The notes: generated from the letters alone by a model not told the origin. DNA of 39,900 nt from Nostoc sp. CHAB 5844 (GCF_020829595.1 NZ_JAIVFW010000064.1:1-39900), one strand, 5' to 3'; shown: positions 23,791 through 32,010, counted from the first letter of the stretch. Numbers and translations are program-made.

Positions 23791-26121
23791 GTGGAAAAAG
23801 TCTACTGGCTTGACCAAATTAAAATGCAAGACCGCGCCAAAGTGGGCGACAAAGCATTTTACTTAAGCAGAATCATGCAGCGTGGCTACCCTGTAGTACC
23901 TGGTTTTGTAGTTTCAGCAGAAGTTTTACGGCAATTTTTAGAAACTATTAACAGTTCAGAGTCCTTAGTTGCAGACTTACCTTATTCTTCATTGCACCTT
24001 GATGTAGCTAATTGGCGGCAACTTCAGCTAGTAGCTAGCCGTTTGCGTCAAGAAATTATGGCGGCAACTTTACCGTCACAGTGGGTGAGTGCAGTTTTTG
24101 CAGCGGCTAGAGCATGGCAAACCCAGTATTTGATTTTGCAACCAACATTGTCAGTCTCGAATACTGCACAAGGGGTAGGAAATACATCTGGGTTGCTGGA
24201 GCCAATCTTTTGTTACTGTGATGAAGATGCGATCGCCTCAGGATTAAAACGCATTTGGAGTCAATTATTTCGCGCTAGAAGCTTACTATATTGGCAACGC
24301 ATGGAAATTGATCTGCAAAATGTAAATTTTGCTGTATTAGTGCAACCAATGCAAAATGCGATCGCCAGTGGCTCACTTCAAGCTAACGCCTCTGAGTGGA
24401 CAATTGAAGCTACTTGGGGATTAGGAGTAGCACTTACCAGAGGCGAAGTTTTGCCAGATGTATACTACGTCCAGCAGGAAACAGGTATTGTCTTAGAACG
24501 ACATTTAGGTAATAAGTTGCTGGCTTATCGTCTTGATGATGGCACGACTGCATCTAATGAACCTCCACTCCAGTCAGTACTAACTGATGAAAACACTGGT
24601 CTAGTTGCTTATTTAGTTGCGGAAGAGCCACAAAAACAATACGCTTTACCAGAACCAAATTTACAACAAGTAATCGCTTTGGGAAATCAACTAGTAAGTG
24701 AACTGGGTAAAAGTTTTACTGTCCAATGGAGTATTTCGGATGTAGATTCAGTTTCTCAGATTCAGATTACAGAAGTTAATGCGCCGCTATCGACAATTCC
24801 CAATTTACGGTTAATCAAAGGACTAGGCGCAGCCACAGGACGAGTAACGGCTACTGCTTATGTGATTAATTCGCTACAAAAACCTGAGCAAATACCCCAA
24901 GGAGTCGTTCTTATCGTTCCGGCGATCGCACCTGATTGGTTGCCTTTAATGCAAAAAGTTGTGGCGATCGTTACAGTACAAGGTGGTTTAACTAGCCATG
25001 CAGCAATTCTAGCCAGAGAATTAGGCATTCCCGCAGTTGTTAGTGCAAAAGATGCTACAGTCTTAATTCAAACCGGAGAACAATTGCTAGTAGATGGCGA
25101 TAGAGGAGAAGTTTATCGTCTCAGAGAAAGCAAAGCTGGAAATGGAGAAAATCAAGAAATCAATTCCACTATCTCTTCCTTTTCATTGCACCATCCGCTT
25201 GTTAGTCCTCACCTGCCCATGATTGCTACTCAACTACTGGTTAACCTGAGTCAGCCTAGTTTAATCGAGCGATCGCAAAACTTACCTGTCGATGGCGTGG
25301 GATTGTTACGTTCAGAATTAATGTTATTAAACATCCTCGAAGGGCAACATCCTCATAGCTGGTTGCTGAGTGGTCGTCGGACTGAACTTTTGGAGTTATG
25401 GACACAGCAGATTATCAACTTTGTGCGTGCTTTTACTCCCCGGCCAGTTTTTTATCGCTCTCTTGATTGGCGATTCCACGAGTTCCCATCATTAGCTCAT
25501 ACTGCACCATCTGTACCACATTCTATTCTTGGCGATCGCGGCACATTTAGTTATATCAACAATCCCGCCATTTTTGAGTTGGAACTAACAGCTCTACTGA
25601 ATGTCCAAAAAGCTGGCTATAGCAATCTTCGGCTATTGTTACCGTTTGTGCGGAGTGTGGCTGAGTTTACCTTTTGTCAGCACAAAGTTGAGCAAGTCGG
25701 GTTAACTCAAGTGTCGCAGTTTCAATTATGGATTATGGCAGAAGTACCTAGTGTATTATTTTTACTACCAGAGTATGTCAAAGCTGGTGTAGCTGGGATC
25801 TCGATTGGCACAAATGACCTCACACAACTATTGCTAGGAGTAGATCGAGAACAAGGACAGCTAACAAAAGTATTAGATGAACGCCATCCCGCTGTTATGG
25901 GTGCGATCGCCCAACTCATCCAAATGGCAAAAAATGCCGGAATACCCTGTTCAATCTGTGGTCAAGCACCAGCATTGTATCCCGAAATTATCGACCAACT
26001 GGTGGAATGGGGCATCACTTCAATTTCTGTAGAACCGGAAGCAATTGAGCGAACATATCAAGCGATCGCTCGTGCTGAACATCGTTTGATTTTGGCAGCA
26101 GCAAGGCGAAAGCTTCATTAA
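23791..26121 (+). CDS. PEP synthase/PPDK-like protein with degenerate ATP-binding half
   Basis: 776 residues from GTG 23791. Layout: PPDK N-terminal ATP-grasp-like region (1-370), PEP-utiliser swivelling domain with the phosphohistidine motif GGLTSHAAILARELGIPAVV (His403), and a PEP-binding TIM barrel (about 480-760) with GVGLLRSELM, YRSLDWRFHEF, SIGTNDLTQLLLGVDRE and the catalytic Cys of CSICGQ (723). In active PEP synthases the ATP-grasp half has an RSSATAEDL-type motif, SGVMFT and QARP. Here the matching places read LQPTLSVSNTAQG, ASGSLQAN and ITEVNAP, though WGLG survives. I infer the C-terminal half is functional but ATP-driven phosphorylation may be lost, so it may act as a phosphotransfer or regulatory protein rather than a true PEP synthase. 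It stands alone, 216 bp after the TnpB element. Confidence 0.85.
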   Translation: MEKVYWLDQIKMQDRAKVGDKAFYLSRIMQRGYPVVPGFVVSAEVLRQFLETINSSESLVADLPYSSLHLDVANWRQLQLVASRLRQEIMAATLPSQWVSAVFAAARAWQTQYLILQPTLSVSNTAQGVGNTSGLLEPIFCYCDEDAIASGLKRIWSQLFRARSLLYWQRMEIDLQNVNFAVLVQPMQNAIASGSLQANASEWTIEATWGLGVALTRGEVLPDVYYVQQETGIVLERHLGNKLLAYRLDDGTTASNEPPLQSVLTDENTGLVAYLVAEEPQKQYALPEPNLQQVIALGNQLVSELGKSFTVQWSISDVDSVSQIQITEVNAPLSTIPNLRLIKGLGAATGRVTATAYVINSLQKPEQIPQGVVLIVPAIAPDWLPLMQKVVAIVTVQGGLTSHAAILARELGIPAVVSAKDATVLIQTGEQLLVDGDRGEVYRLRESKAGNGENQEINSTISSFSLHHPLVSPHLPMIATQLLVNLSQPSLIERSQNLPVDGVGLLRSELMLLNILEGQHPHSWLLSGRRTELLELWTQQIINFVRAFTPRPVFYRSLDWRFHEFPSLAHTAPSVPHSILGDRGTFSYINNPAIFELELTALLNVQKAGYSNLRLLLPFVRSVAEFTFCQHKVEQVGLTQVSQFQLWIMAEVPSVLFLLPEYVKAGVAGISIGTNDLTQLLLGVDREQGQLTKVLDERHPAVMGAIAQLIQMAKNAGIPCSICGQAPALYPEIIDQLVEWGITSISVEPEAIERTYQAIARAEHRLILAAARRKLH

Positions 26122-26204
26122 AGAAGGTAGGAGTCAGAAAATAACTAGAGGCGGTCTTTTATATCATGTCCGGTGAAAGACTTATCATTAAGGCAGCTTC
26201 AGGT

Positions 26205-26228
26205 GCAGAGGGGCAGAGGAGCAGAGGG
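26205..26228. repeat. 8-bp G-rich tandem repeat x3
   Basis: GCAGAGGG, GCAGAGGA and GCAGAGGG lie head to tail in the spacer between the PEP-synthase-like gene and the vapBC-like pair. Such GCAGAGG strings are widespread in Nostoc intergenic DNA. Confidence 0.65.
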
Positions 26229-26314
26229 GAAGGGTTTTTGGGTTCTCTGCATAGATTCAAGAATTATAACTAATTAGCCGGACTTGATATTACTCAATAA
26301 ATGATGATTAAGCT

Positions 26315-26596
26315 ATGAAAAGTCAACAAAAACTAGATACTCAGGATGTGGAAGCCATAACCCTATTGTTGGCGAAAGTCACCAACCGTACTCCATCAGA
26401 AATTAAACCTTACTTAGATGCTATGCTTCAACAGCTAGTGCAACCATTAGAGGAACGCCCATTTTATGAAACGGCCAACCCTCAAGAATGGATAGCAGCA
26501 TTTCAAGAATGGGTGGAAAGCCACCGAGAACTTAACTTACCAGCACTTTCAGATGAAGCTATCAGCAGGGAAAGTATTTATGGAGAACGTGGTTAA
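26315..26596 (+). CDS. Antitoxin of a VapBC-like module
   Basis: 93 residues. The N-terminus is helical (DVEAITLLLAKVTNRTPSEI) and the C-terminus (EWIAAFQEWVESHRELNLP, LSDEAISRESIYGERG) matches, from memory, the conserved toxin-binding tail of cyanobacterial antitoxins that pair with PIN toxins. It ends exactly where the PIN toxin gene begins, so the two are co-translated. I do not see a clear DNA-binding motif. Start at ATG 26315. Confidence 0.8.
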   Translation: MKSQQKLDTQDVEAITLLLAKVTNRTPSEIKPYLDAMLQQLVQPLEERPFYETANPQEWIAAFQEWVESHRELNLPALSDEAISRESIYGERG

Positions 26597-27016
26597 GTGC
26601 CGTACCTTGTAGATACTAATGTTCTATTAAGGAGTGTCGACCTTAGCCATCCCATGAACTCGGATGCAGCGAATGCTATCAGCACACTGCGAGGTCGTGG
26701 CGAACAGTTGCACATAGTACCTCAAAATTTGATTGAATTTTGGAATGTCTACACACGCCCAACCGAACGAAATGGTTTAGGGCGTAGTGTAGCAGAAACG
26801 CAGGCAGAAGTGAATCGTTTAAAAATGTTGTTCCCATTGTTACTAGATAATCAATCAATCTACCAGGAATGGGAAAAGCTAGTTGTTGCTTATGGGATTA
26901 GGGGAGTCAACGTGCATGATGCTCGACTGGTAGCAGCAATGTTAGTGCATGGATTAACTTATATTCTGACATTCAATATTAGTGATTTTGGTCGTTACTC
27001 AGAGATTACTGAGTAA
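26597..27016 (+). CDS. PIN-domain toxin, VapC-like
   Basis: 139 residues from GTG 26597, immediately after the antitoxin stop. The PIN-domain acidic residues are visible: Asp6 in YLVDTNVLLR, Glu near 48 in PQNLIEFWNVYTRP, Asp in VNVHDARLVAAM and the last in LTFNISDFGRY. PIN toxins are Mg2+-dependent RNases that often cut initiator tRNA or rRNA. The 3' end of the gene lies inside a perfect 13-bp-stem hairpin (26990-27021). Confidence 0.9.
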   Translation: MPYLVDTNVLLRSVDLSHPMNSDAANAISTLRGRGEQLHIVPQNLIEFWNVYTRPTERNGLGRSVAETQAEVNRLKMLFPLLLDNQSIYQEWEKLVVAYGIRGVNVHDARLVAAMLVHGLTYILTFNISDFGRYSEITE

Positions 27017-27167
27017 CGACCAGTGCCAAAAGCTGATCAACCAACTGCGAACTGAACTGAACCAGACAGAGATTATCGAGAAGCTCTGGCAGTGTAAGAA
27101 GGGCGGTTCAGCCGCTTGGAAGGAAGCTTACGCACAGTTCAAGGAGGTTACAGAGGATCAACAGTAA
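26982..27167 (+). other. Possible small gene or remnant after vapC (up to 61 codons)
   Basis: A frame that overlaps the end of vapC and continues as CQKLINQLRTELNQTEIIEK, then LWQCKKGGSAAWKEAYAQFK. The part past vapC has protein-like, helix-forming composition, but there is no good start: GTG 26982 lies inside vapC and the frame passes through the hairpin. It may be the tail of a gene whose 5' part was replaced by vapC. Confidence 0.35.
26990..27021 (+). terminator. Perfect 13-bp hairpin over the vapC stop
   Basis: GGTCGTTACTCAG (26990-27002) and its exact complement (27009-27021) flank the loop AGATTA. The vapC stop TAA (27014-27016) is in the right arm. No T-run follows, so it is more likely an RNA 3' stabiliser or processing hairpin than an intrinsic terminator. 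Confidence 0.6.
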
Positions 27168-27238
27168 AGATATCCCAGCAAAAATACTCATAAATGAAAC
27201 ACTTGCCCTTAACTTCGCAATTTGCTAAGATTGACTCA

Positions 27239-27276
27239 AAGCCTCTACTTTTCTTATTAGTAAAGTGAGGCTTTTC
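27239..27276 (+). terminator. Intrinsic terminator before higB
   Basis: AAGCCTC-TACTTT ... AGTAAAG-TGAGGCTT folds into a long stem (27239-27273) followed by TT. It separates the vapBC-like unit from higBA, and lies 83 bp before the higB start. Confidence 0.7.
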
Positions 27277-27358
27277 GATAAAGCAAAAACAATTGGAACC
27301 TCAGTTAGTAAAGGAGATTGCCCATGTTCTTTTTTCTGTCACGAGGTCAACCATATTT

Positions 27359-27667
27359 ATGCGTATTATTTCAGAAACTAGACTCAAGAAAGCTTGTGAA
27401 AAGCATCCCGATGCTGAACCTAGCATACAAGCCTGGAAGAAGCTGGTAAAAGCACTTGACTGGAATAGTTTTGCTGATGTCATAGCTACTTCTGTTTTTG
27501 CACCTGACCAAGTTAAAAACTTCGTCATTTTTAATATTGGAGGCAATAAGTATAGGCTAATAACCTGTATTAACTACAAGACAAAAGCTATATATATTCG
27601 TGAGTTTTTAACTCATGCTGAATACGATAAAGATAAATGGAAAAATGACGAATGGTTTGATAGCTAA
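27359..27667 (+). CDS. higB: HigB family toxin
   Basis: 102 residues from ATG 27359. A HigB-type mRNA interferase of the RelE superfamily: MRIISETRLKKACEKHPDAE, then AWKKLVKALDWNSFADV, FNIGGNKYRLITCINYKTKA and IYIREFLTHAEYDKDKW, the last two being the conserved strands that carry the catalytic basic and histidine residues. The upstream in-frame extension to 27293 is unlike the family. The antitoxin higA follows after 64 bp; toxin-first order is the rule for higBA. Confidence 0.92.
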   Translation: MRIISETRLKKACEKHPDAEPSIQAWKKLVKALDWNSFADVIATSVFAPDQVKNFVIFNIGGNKYRLITCINYKTKAIYIREFLTHAEYDKDKWKNDEWFDS

Positions 27668-27731
27668 CCTTAATTAGAGGTGCTATCAATCTTAGTTCTA
27701 ATTATTAAGCAAACAATGCCAGAATGATGAA

Positions 27732-28163
27732 ATGTTAGACCACAACCCCAGCTACACAGAATTGCTTACATCTTTCCCACCACGACTCATAAAATCTGAA
27801 GAAGATTTAGAAAAAACTCAAACAGTTATCGATAATCTACTTGATAAAGGAGAACTAACTGAGTCAGAAGAAGATTATTTGAATCTCTTGGGAATTTTAA
27901 TCCATGAATATGAACAACAACAAGATTTAGTTCCTGATATTTATGGAGTAGAACTTCTCAAGGTTTTCATGGCGGAATTAAATCTTAAACAGAAAGATTT
28001 AGTGACGATTTTTAAAACTGAATCAATTGTTTCTGATGTACTTAAAAGCAAGCGGAAATTAACAGTTGAACATATCCAAAAGCTGGCAGAATTTTTCAAT
28101 GTTTCACCTGCTGTATTCTTCCCAGTAAATCCATCAGAAAGAGATTTCTTAGAAGTAGCTTAA
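27732..28163 (+). CDS. higA: HigA family antitoxin (HTH)
   Basis: 143 residues. The N-terminal half is acidic and helical (SEEDLEKTQTVIDNLLDKGE); the C-terminal half is a HTH_XRE-like DNA-binding domain (ELNLKQKDLVTIFKTESIVS, DVLKSKRKLTVEHIQKLAEF, FNVSPAVFFP). It should bind HigB and repress the higBA operon. A strong intrinsic terminator closes the operon at 28234-28270. Start at ATG 27732. Confidence 0.92.
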   Translation: MLDHNPSYTELLTSFPPRLIKSEEDLEKTQTVIDNLLDKGELTESEEDYLNLLGILIHEYEQQQDLVPDIYGVELLKVFMAELNLKQKDLVTIFKTESIVSDVLKSKRKLTVEHIQKLAEFFNVSPAVFFPVNPSERDFLEVA

Positions 28164-28233
28164 AGTTTAACTATCCAAGCATTTACCAGGTGAAATGAAC
28201 ATTGAAATCTGTAACCCAGAAACAGTTGAAAAA

Positions 28234-28270
28234 CAAAAAAGCCCCATGTAGAAAGCTAGGGGCTTTTTTG
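28234..28270 (+). terminator. Intrinsic terminator of higBA
   Basis: A 12-bp perfect stem (CAAAAAAGCCCC / GGGGCTTTTTTG) with a 13-nt loop, ending in a T-run, 71 bp after the higA stop. The A and T tracts on both sides would let it work in either direction. Confidence 0.88.
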
Positions 28271-28343
28271 TTGGTAGCTCCTCATCTCTTTACGAAAACA
28301 TCGGGTTCATAGTGCGGTAAACTATCTATAATAAAATCGAAAA

Positions 28344-28694
28344 ATGTCAAATATTAATAGTAAATGGCGAGATGTTCCACAAGAAGTTTATAGAAAATGG
28401 GCAATGATTTTTTATGATTCACAAGAGGGAATTAACCTTTCTGCATCTTGTCCAATTTGCGACCAAAATACACTTCATTGTTACTACTTACCAACACGTA
28501 AACAAGAAAGAGTAATTGATTCTAGAAAATATGTTGCTCGTGGGGATCTTTGGCAATGGTGTAGTTCTTGTCACTGCTATGTCCATGCTTCCGCGTCAGT
28601 TCCAGAATGGTGGTCTTGCAGCTTAAATATCGATTCCACTCAACTCAGGCATGAGCCTGATGTTCTTGAAAACGCCCTTCATAAAATGAAATAG
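28344..28694 (+). CDS. Zinc-ribbon hypothetical protein (116 aa)
   Basis: I do not recognise a named family. The protein has two cysteine pairs, CPIC (about 36-39) and CSSC (about 73-76, followed by HCYVH), spaced like a zinc ribbon, and many aromatic residues (WRDVPQEVYRKWAMIFYD, YYLP, LWQWC, PEWWSC). No signal peptide or membrane segment. It is between the higBA terminator and the recombinase gene and appears to have its own transcript. The place and makeup suggest an accessory gene, possibly an immunity-type protein, but this is not supported by a specific match. Confidence 0.7.
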   Translation: MSNINSKWRDVPQEVYRKWAMIFYDSQEGINLSASCPICDQNTLHCYYLPTRKQERVIDSRKYVARGDLWQWCSSCHCYVHASASVPEWWSCSLNIDSTQLRHEPDVLENALHKMK

Positions 28695-28932
28695 AATTTC
28701 ATTATTTAAGTAGTCGCTCTCGAACAGAGATTATACCCTTTTTTAGTCATCGTGCTGCAAGCATAAGCAGGTTTTATTGCTCAACGAAAAAATAAGGGTT
28801 GTAGCGATTGGGATTGATAAGTAGAAATTGAGCGCTGGTTGTCGCTTGTAGGACACCAACGAAGATACAATACTTTGGGGTGCGGATTACACGATTTATC
28901 AGTTTGGTGTAATGCCCTAGAAGGTAGTAAAG

Positions 28933-29484
28933 ATGAAGGTGAGCGGCAACGGACAAGGCAAAATACTCAGCCTAGAAGAATTGAGGCGATTGTTCACGGA
29001 GGGATTTTTGAATCCACGCGATCGCGCTTTATTTGGCATTTGCCTGTTTACTGGTTGTCGCGTATCAGAAGCGTTGGCCCTTACTAAGACTGATATCAAA
29101 TCAGGAACCATCACTTTCCGAAAATGTACCACGAAAGGCAAGTACAAAACACGGGTTATAGACATTCCACAAACATTATCAGCATTACTGGCTGAGTACC
29201 AGCCCAAAGGGACGATGATGTTCCCTGGCAAGCGCGGCGTAACTGAACGGCTGACCCGATTCATGGCAGACAAGATTTTACGAGATGCCTGCAAGCGAAT
29301 TGGGGTAGAAGGAGTCAGCACCCATTCGTTTAGGCGAACTGCCCTCACACAGATGTCTAGCGCGGGGATACCTTTGAGAACTATTCAGGAAATATCTGGC
29401 CACGGCGACCTGGGGACGTTGCAGCGTTATCTCGAGGTTACGCCGGAGCAGAAGCGCAAGGCGGTTTCGGTGATTGGGTTTTAG
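28933..29484 (+). CDS. Tyrosine recombinase/integrase, catalytic domain only
   Basis: 183 residues, all catalytic domain. The active-site residues are all visible: Arg43 (TGCRVSEAL), Lys68 (TTKGKYKTR), His131 and Arg134 (THSFRR), His157 (ISGHGDLGTLQRY) and the nucleophile Tyr166 (RYLEV). It has no N-terminal core-binding (SAM-like) domain; a TAG in frame 15 bp upstream of the ATG shows the protein is not just mis-started. Short solo integrases of this type occur in cyanobacteria and plasmids. It is followed by an 11-bp inverted repeat at 29578-29631 and a truncated-looking subtilase gene. Confidence 0.9.
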   Translation: MKVSGNGQGKILSLEELRRLFTEGFLNPRDRALFGICLFTGCRVSEALALTKTDIKSGTITFRKCTTKGKYKTRVIDIPQTLSALLAEYQPKGTMMFPGKRGVTERLTRFMADKILRDACKRIGVEGVSTHSFRRTALTQMSSAGIPLRTIQEISGHGDLGTLQRYLEVTPEQKRKAVSVIGF

Positions 29485-29577
29485 AGATTGAGCTAGTGCG
29501 GTGCAAGTTCCTTGCGAAGTTGTCACTGTGATGGTAATTAGACCAGATTAAGTCAATACTGCTTAACACTAACAGGC

Positions 29578-29631
29578 TTGTCACTAGTTACCATGCTGTT
29601 TACTTTTTCTTCCAGACTCCACTAGTGACAA
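29578..29631. repeat. 11-bp inverted repeat with 32-bp spacer downstream of the recombinase
   Basis: TTGTCACTAGT (29578-29588) and its exact complement (29621-29631) flank a 32-bp spacer. The right arm contains the GTG start of the subtilase frame. A looser ATGGTAA / TTACCAT pair (29531-29537 / 29588-29594) overlaps it. It could be a recombinase site, or a mere hairpin. Confidence 0.5.
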
Positions 29632-30971
29632 TTATAGGAGCCACCGTTACACCCTCGTTAATTCACACAATTGCTGCTCATCCTGATGTAAAGAGAATTT
29701 CCCTTGATCATAAGAAAGGTAGTTCAAGACTTAATGTATCTCGAAATGTTGTTCAAGCTAATACCGTAAACAGCAGAGGGTTAACTGGACTTTACGAAAC
29801 GGTAGGAATTGTTGAGGAATACATAATGGGTGATCATTCCAATTTACCATCGGCACAGCGTACTGCCTGCAATTTACAAGATTTAACAATTCTAGATGGT
29901 CAGATACTTACAGGTGTACACAAGAATTTAGTTGCTGGAATAATCCAAAGTACAAATGCCTCCTATCGGGGAATAACTCCTGACATTAATATTGTTGATG
30001 GTGTAGTAGCTAGGAACTATCCGACTACAAGTATAATGGCAGCTACTGAGTGCGTTATTAATAATTCTGTTGGTGTCATTAATATGAGTTTCTTTGAGGA
30101 AGAGACAAATGGTGATTTCAACGAATTTGCACGATATGTAGATAAAGTAGTTTACGAAACAGGTGTGAATATTGTTGTGGCTGCTTCTAATTTATGTGAG
30201 AACAGGCCGGGTAGCCCTGATATTTCCTTCAACATTATAAATGTGGGTTCCTTTGGGGATAACAACACAACTAGTTTTGCTGACGATATTGTTCCCTGCA
30301 CTAATGGAATTATCGGTTCTTATCTAAATCCCAACACTATGCACATGGATAGAGAAGAACCGGACGTTGTAGCTCCTGGAGTTAATATCAAATCGACAAA
30401 TAAACAAGGGGGATTCGAGGATGCTAGTGGAACAAGCTATGCTGCTCCCCACGTCACATCTGCTGTAGCTCTTCTCATCCGAAGGAAGCCCGCTCTGTAC
30501 TTTAATCCTGCGGAGGTCAGATCTGTGATCATGGCATCAGCTCGCCACAACGTAGAAGGAAACAGCCGTTTGAGCGATAGAGACGGGGCTGGAGGCATTA
30601 TGTTAGCAGCAGCAGACACGGTAGTATCAAGTGGTTTATCTGACTATATTATTAATGACGGTTCTGCACCAAACTTTCCAATTTCTAAAACTTTTACTGC
30701 TTCAAGCGGTCAAAAAGTCCGGGTAGCTATTGCTTGGGATCACAAAATGCCTTATGGAGAGAGACTAAGTGTGCCTACTTCCGACCTAGATCTGAGAGTT
30801 TTCTGTGGTAGTACATTGGTTAGCAGTTCTTTAAGCTTTGACAACAACTATGAGATTGTTGAGTTTACTGCTGGTAGTTGTCCTAGCGGCTATACGGCAA
30901 AAATTATCGGTGTCTCTTTAAGCGTGGGTGATGAACACATTGGTTTTGCTTACAGCAAAACTGACACTTAA
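29625..30971 (+). CDS. Subtilase (S8)-like protein, N-terminus missing, catalytic Asp replaced
   Basis: 448 residues from GTG 29625. It begins within what looks like the tail of an I9-type propeptide (VTPSLIHTIAAHPDVKRISL), with no signal peptide, so the 5' end seems lost; the frame is open upstream only to 29538. The S8 core is clear: His99 in VHKNLVAGI, oxyanion Asn189 in VVAASN and Ser271 in GTSYAAPHVTSAVALL. The place of the catalytic Asp (normally VAVIDTG) reads VGIVEEYIMGD, with Glu64. A C-terminal beta domain (SDLDLRVFCGSTLVSSSLSF) follows. Either the protease uses Glu, or it is inactive. It may be a pseudogene, though the long frame is undamaged. A hairpin terminator follows at 31094. 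Confidence 0.8.
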   Translation: MTIIGATVTPSLIHTIAAHPDVKRISLDHKKGSSRLNVSRNVVQANTVNSRGLTGLYETVGIVEEYIMGDHSNLPSAQRTACNLQDLTILDGQILTGVHKNLVAGIIQSTNASYRGITPDINIVDGVVARNYPTTSIMAATECVINNSVGVINMSFFEEETNGDFNEFARYVDKVVYETGVNIVVAASNLCENRPGSPDISFNIINVGSFGDNNTTSFADDIVPCTNGIIGSYLNPNTMHMDREEPDVVAPGVNIKSTNKQGGFEDASGTSYAAPHVTSAVALLIRRKPALYFNPAEVRSVIMASARHNVEGNSRLSDRDGAGGIMLAAADTVVSSGLSDYIINDGSAPNFPISKTFTASSGQKVRVAIAWDHKMPYGERLSVPTSDLDLRVFCGSTLVSSSLSFDNNYEIVEFTAGSCPSGYTAKIIGVSLSVGDEHIGFAYSKTDT

Positions 30972-31093
30972 AACTTGAAAGTCTTTACTTTGCTGTTATT
31001 ACAGATGAGAGAACCTATTTTAGTTAGAAGTTGCAGAGTGTTCCCAGACATTAAATTCAATATAAACTTCAATTTTTGAAGGGTACTTTATAT

Positions 31094-31120
31094 AGCTCGC
31101 GTAAGCGGGCTTTATTTTTT
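31094..31120 (+). terminator. Intrinsic terminator after the subtilase gene
   Basis: AGCTCGC-GTAA-GCGGGCT (one G-T pair), then TTATTTTTTT. It lies 123 bp after the subtilase stop and just before the DUF928 gene. Confidence 0.75.
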
Positions 31121-31178
31121 TGCTGTATTAATAATGGCAACTATAAAATATATATACTTATGTCTGGGGAGAATACAA

Positions 31179-31976
31179 ATGCAACTGATAAATAATATTA
31201 AATGTTTAATAGGAATTTTAACCATAACTTTCTTGTTACCTAACCGTGTAATAACTGCTCAGATACAACCTGCAACTTTCAAGCAAAACATATCTATTCC
31301 AATAGTATCACCAGGTTTACCTATCAAGTATCAAGGTGCGAACTACGGAAAAGCAAATCGGCGGATATCAGTAAAACTAGATCTCGCTCATTGCTTGAGT
31401 GATGCTAGAAATTATGGAAACAAATATTTAACTGCTTTAGTACCAAAATACGATTCTATACTTACTACTTCTGAGAATCCAACGTTTTTTTTCTATCTTC
31501 CAAGAACATCTAAAACCTATGTACAGGCATTTGACTTGACTTTAGAAGATGTAAATAAAAATGTAGTCTACCAAGAAACTTTTCAAGTAAATAACAAACC
31601 TGGGGTTTTTCAAGTCAGTTTGAGGGATAGATTAAATAAATTTTTTCTAAAAAAAGAACAAAACTACAATTGGTTTTTTTCAGCAATTTGTGATTATTCA
31701 GATCGCTCCAGAGATTTGGTTCTGACAGGAACGCTAAAACGAGTTACCCTTGAGCAAAATTTAACGACTGAGCTAAAAAAAGCATCACTCCGAGAACGTG
31801 CTGCTATCTTAGCAGCATCTGGCATATGGGATGATAGTCTTAATATCTTAGCTAAATTACGCTTAAAAAACCGTAAAGATGCTGGATTGAAGACTGATTG
31901 GCAAACTCTCTTAGAATCCGTAGAACTAGCTCAAGTTGCTCAAGAACCCATAGTTGGAGAGCTAAAAGCTCAGTAA
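31179..31976 (+). CDS. DUF928 family exported protein
   Basis: 265 residues from ATG 31179, chosen because GGGGAGA lies just upstream; an in-frame ATG at 31134 would add 15 residues without a site. A Sec signal (LIGILTITFLLPNRVITAQ) leads into the DUF928 body, recognised by TALVPKYDSILTTSENPTFF and FYLPRTS, then an Ig-like middle and a C-terminal helical part (RERAAILAASGIWDDSLNIL, WQTLLESVELAQVA). DUF928 proteins are nearly confined to cyanobacteria, often next to CHASE2 or caspase-like genes; none is seen here. The function is unknown. Confidence 0.85.
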   Translation: MQLINNIKCLIGILTITFLLPNRVITAQIQPATFKQNISIPIVSPGLPIKYQGANYGKANRRISVKLDLAHCLSDARNYGNKYLTALVPKYDSILTTSENPTFFFYLPRTSKTYVQAFDLTLEDVNKNVVYQETFQVNNKPGVFQVSLRDRLNKFFLKKEQNYNWFFSAICDYSDRSRDLVLTGTLKRVTLEQNLTTELKKASLRERAAILAASGIWDDSLNILAKLRLKNRKDAGLKTDWQTLLESVELAQVAQEPIVGELKAQ

Positions 31977-32010
31977 GTAATTAAGTCTTGGAAATTGCCA
32001 AAAGTAATAG

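Noticed and set aside
28839-29087. A rightward 82-codon frame overlapping the recombinase start
   Set aside because: It shares most of its length with the recombinase gene in another frame, and the recombinase has all catalytic residues.
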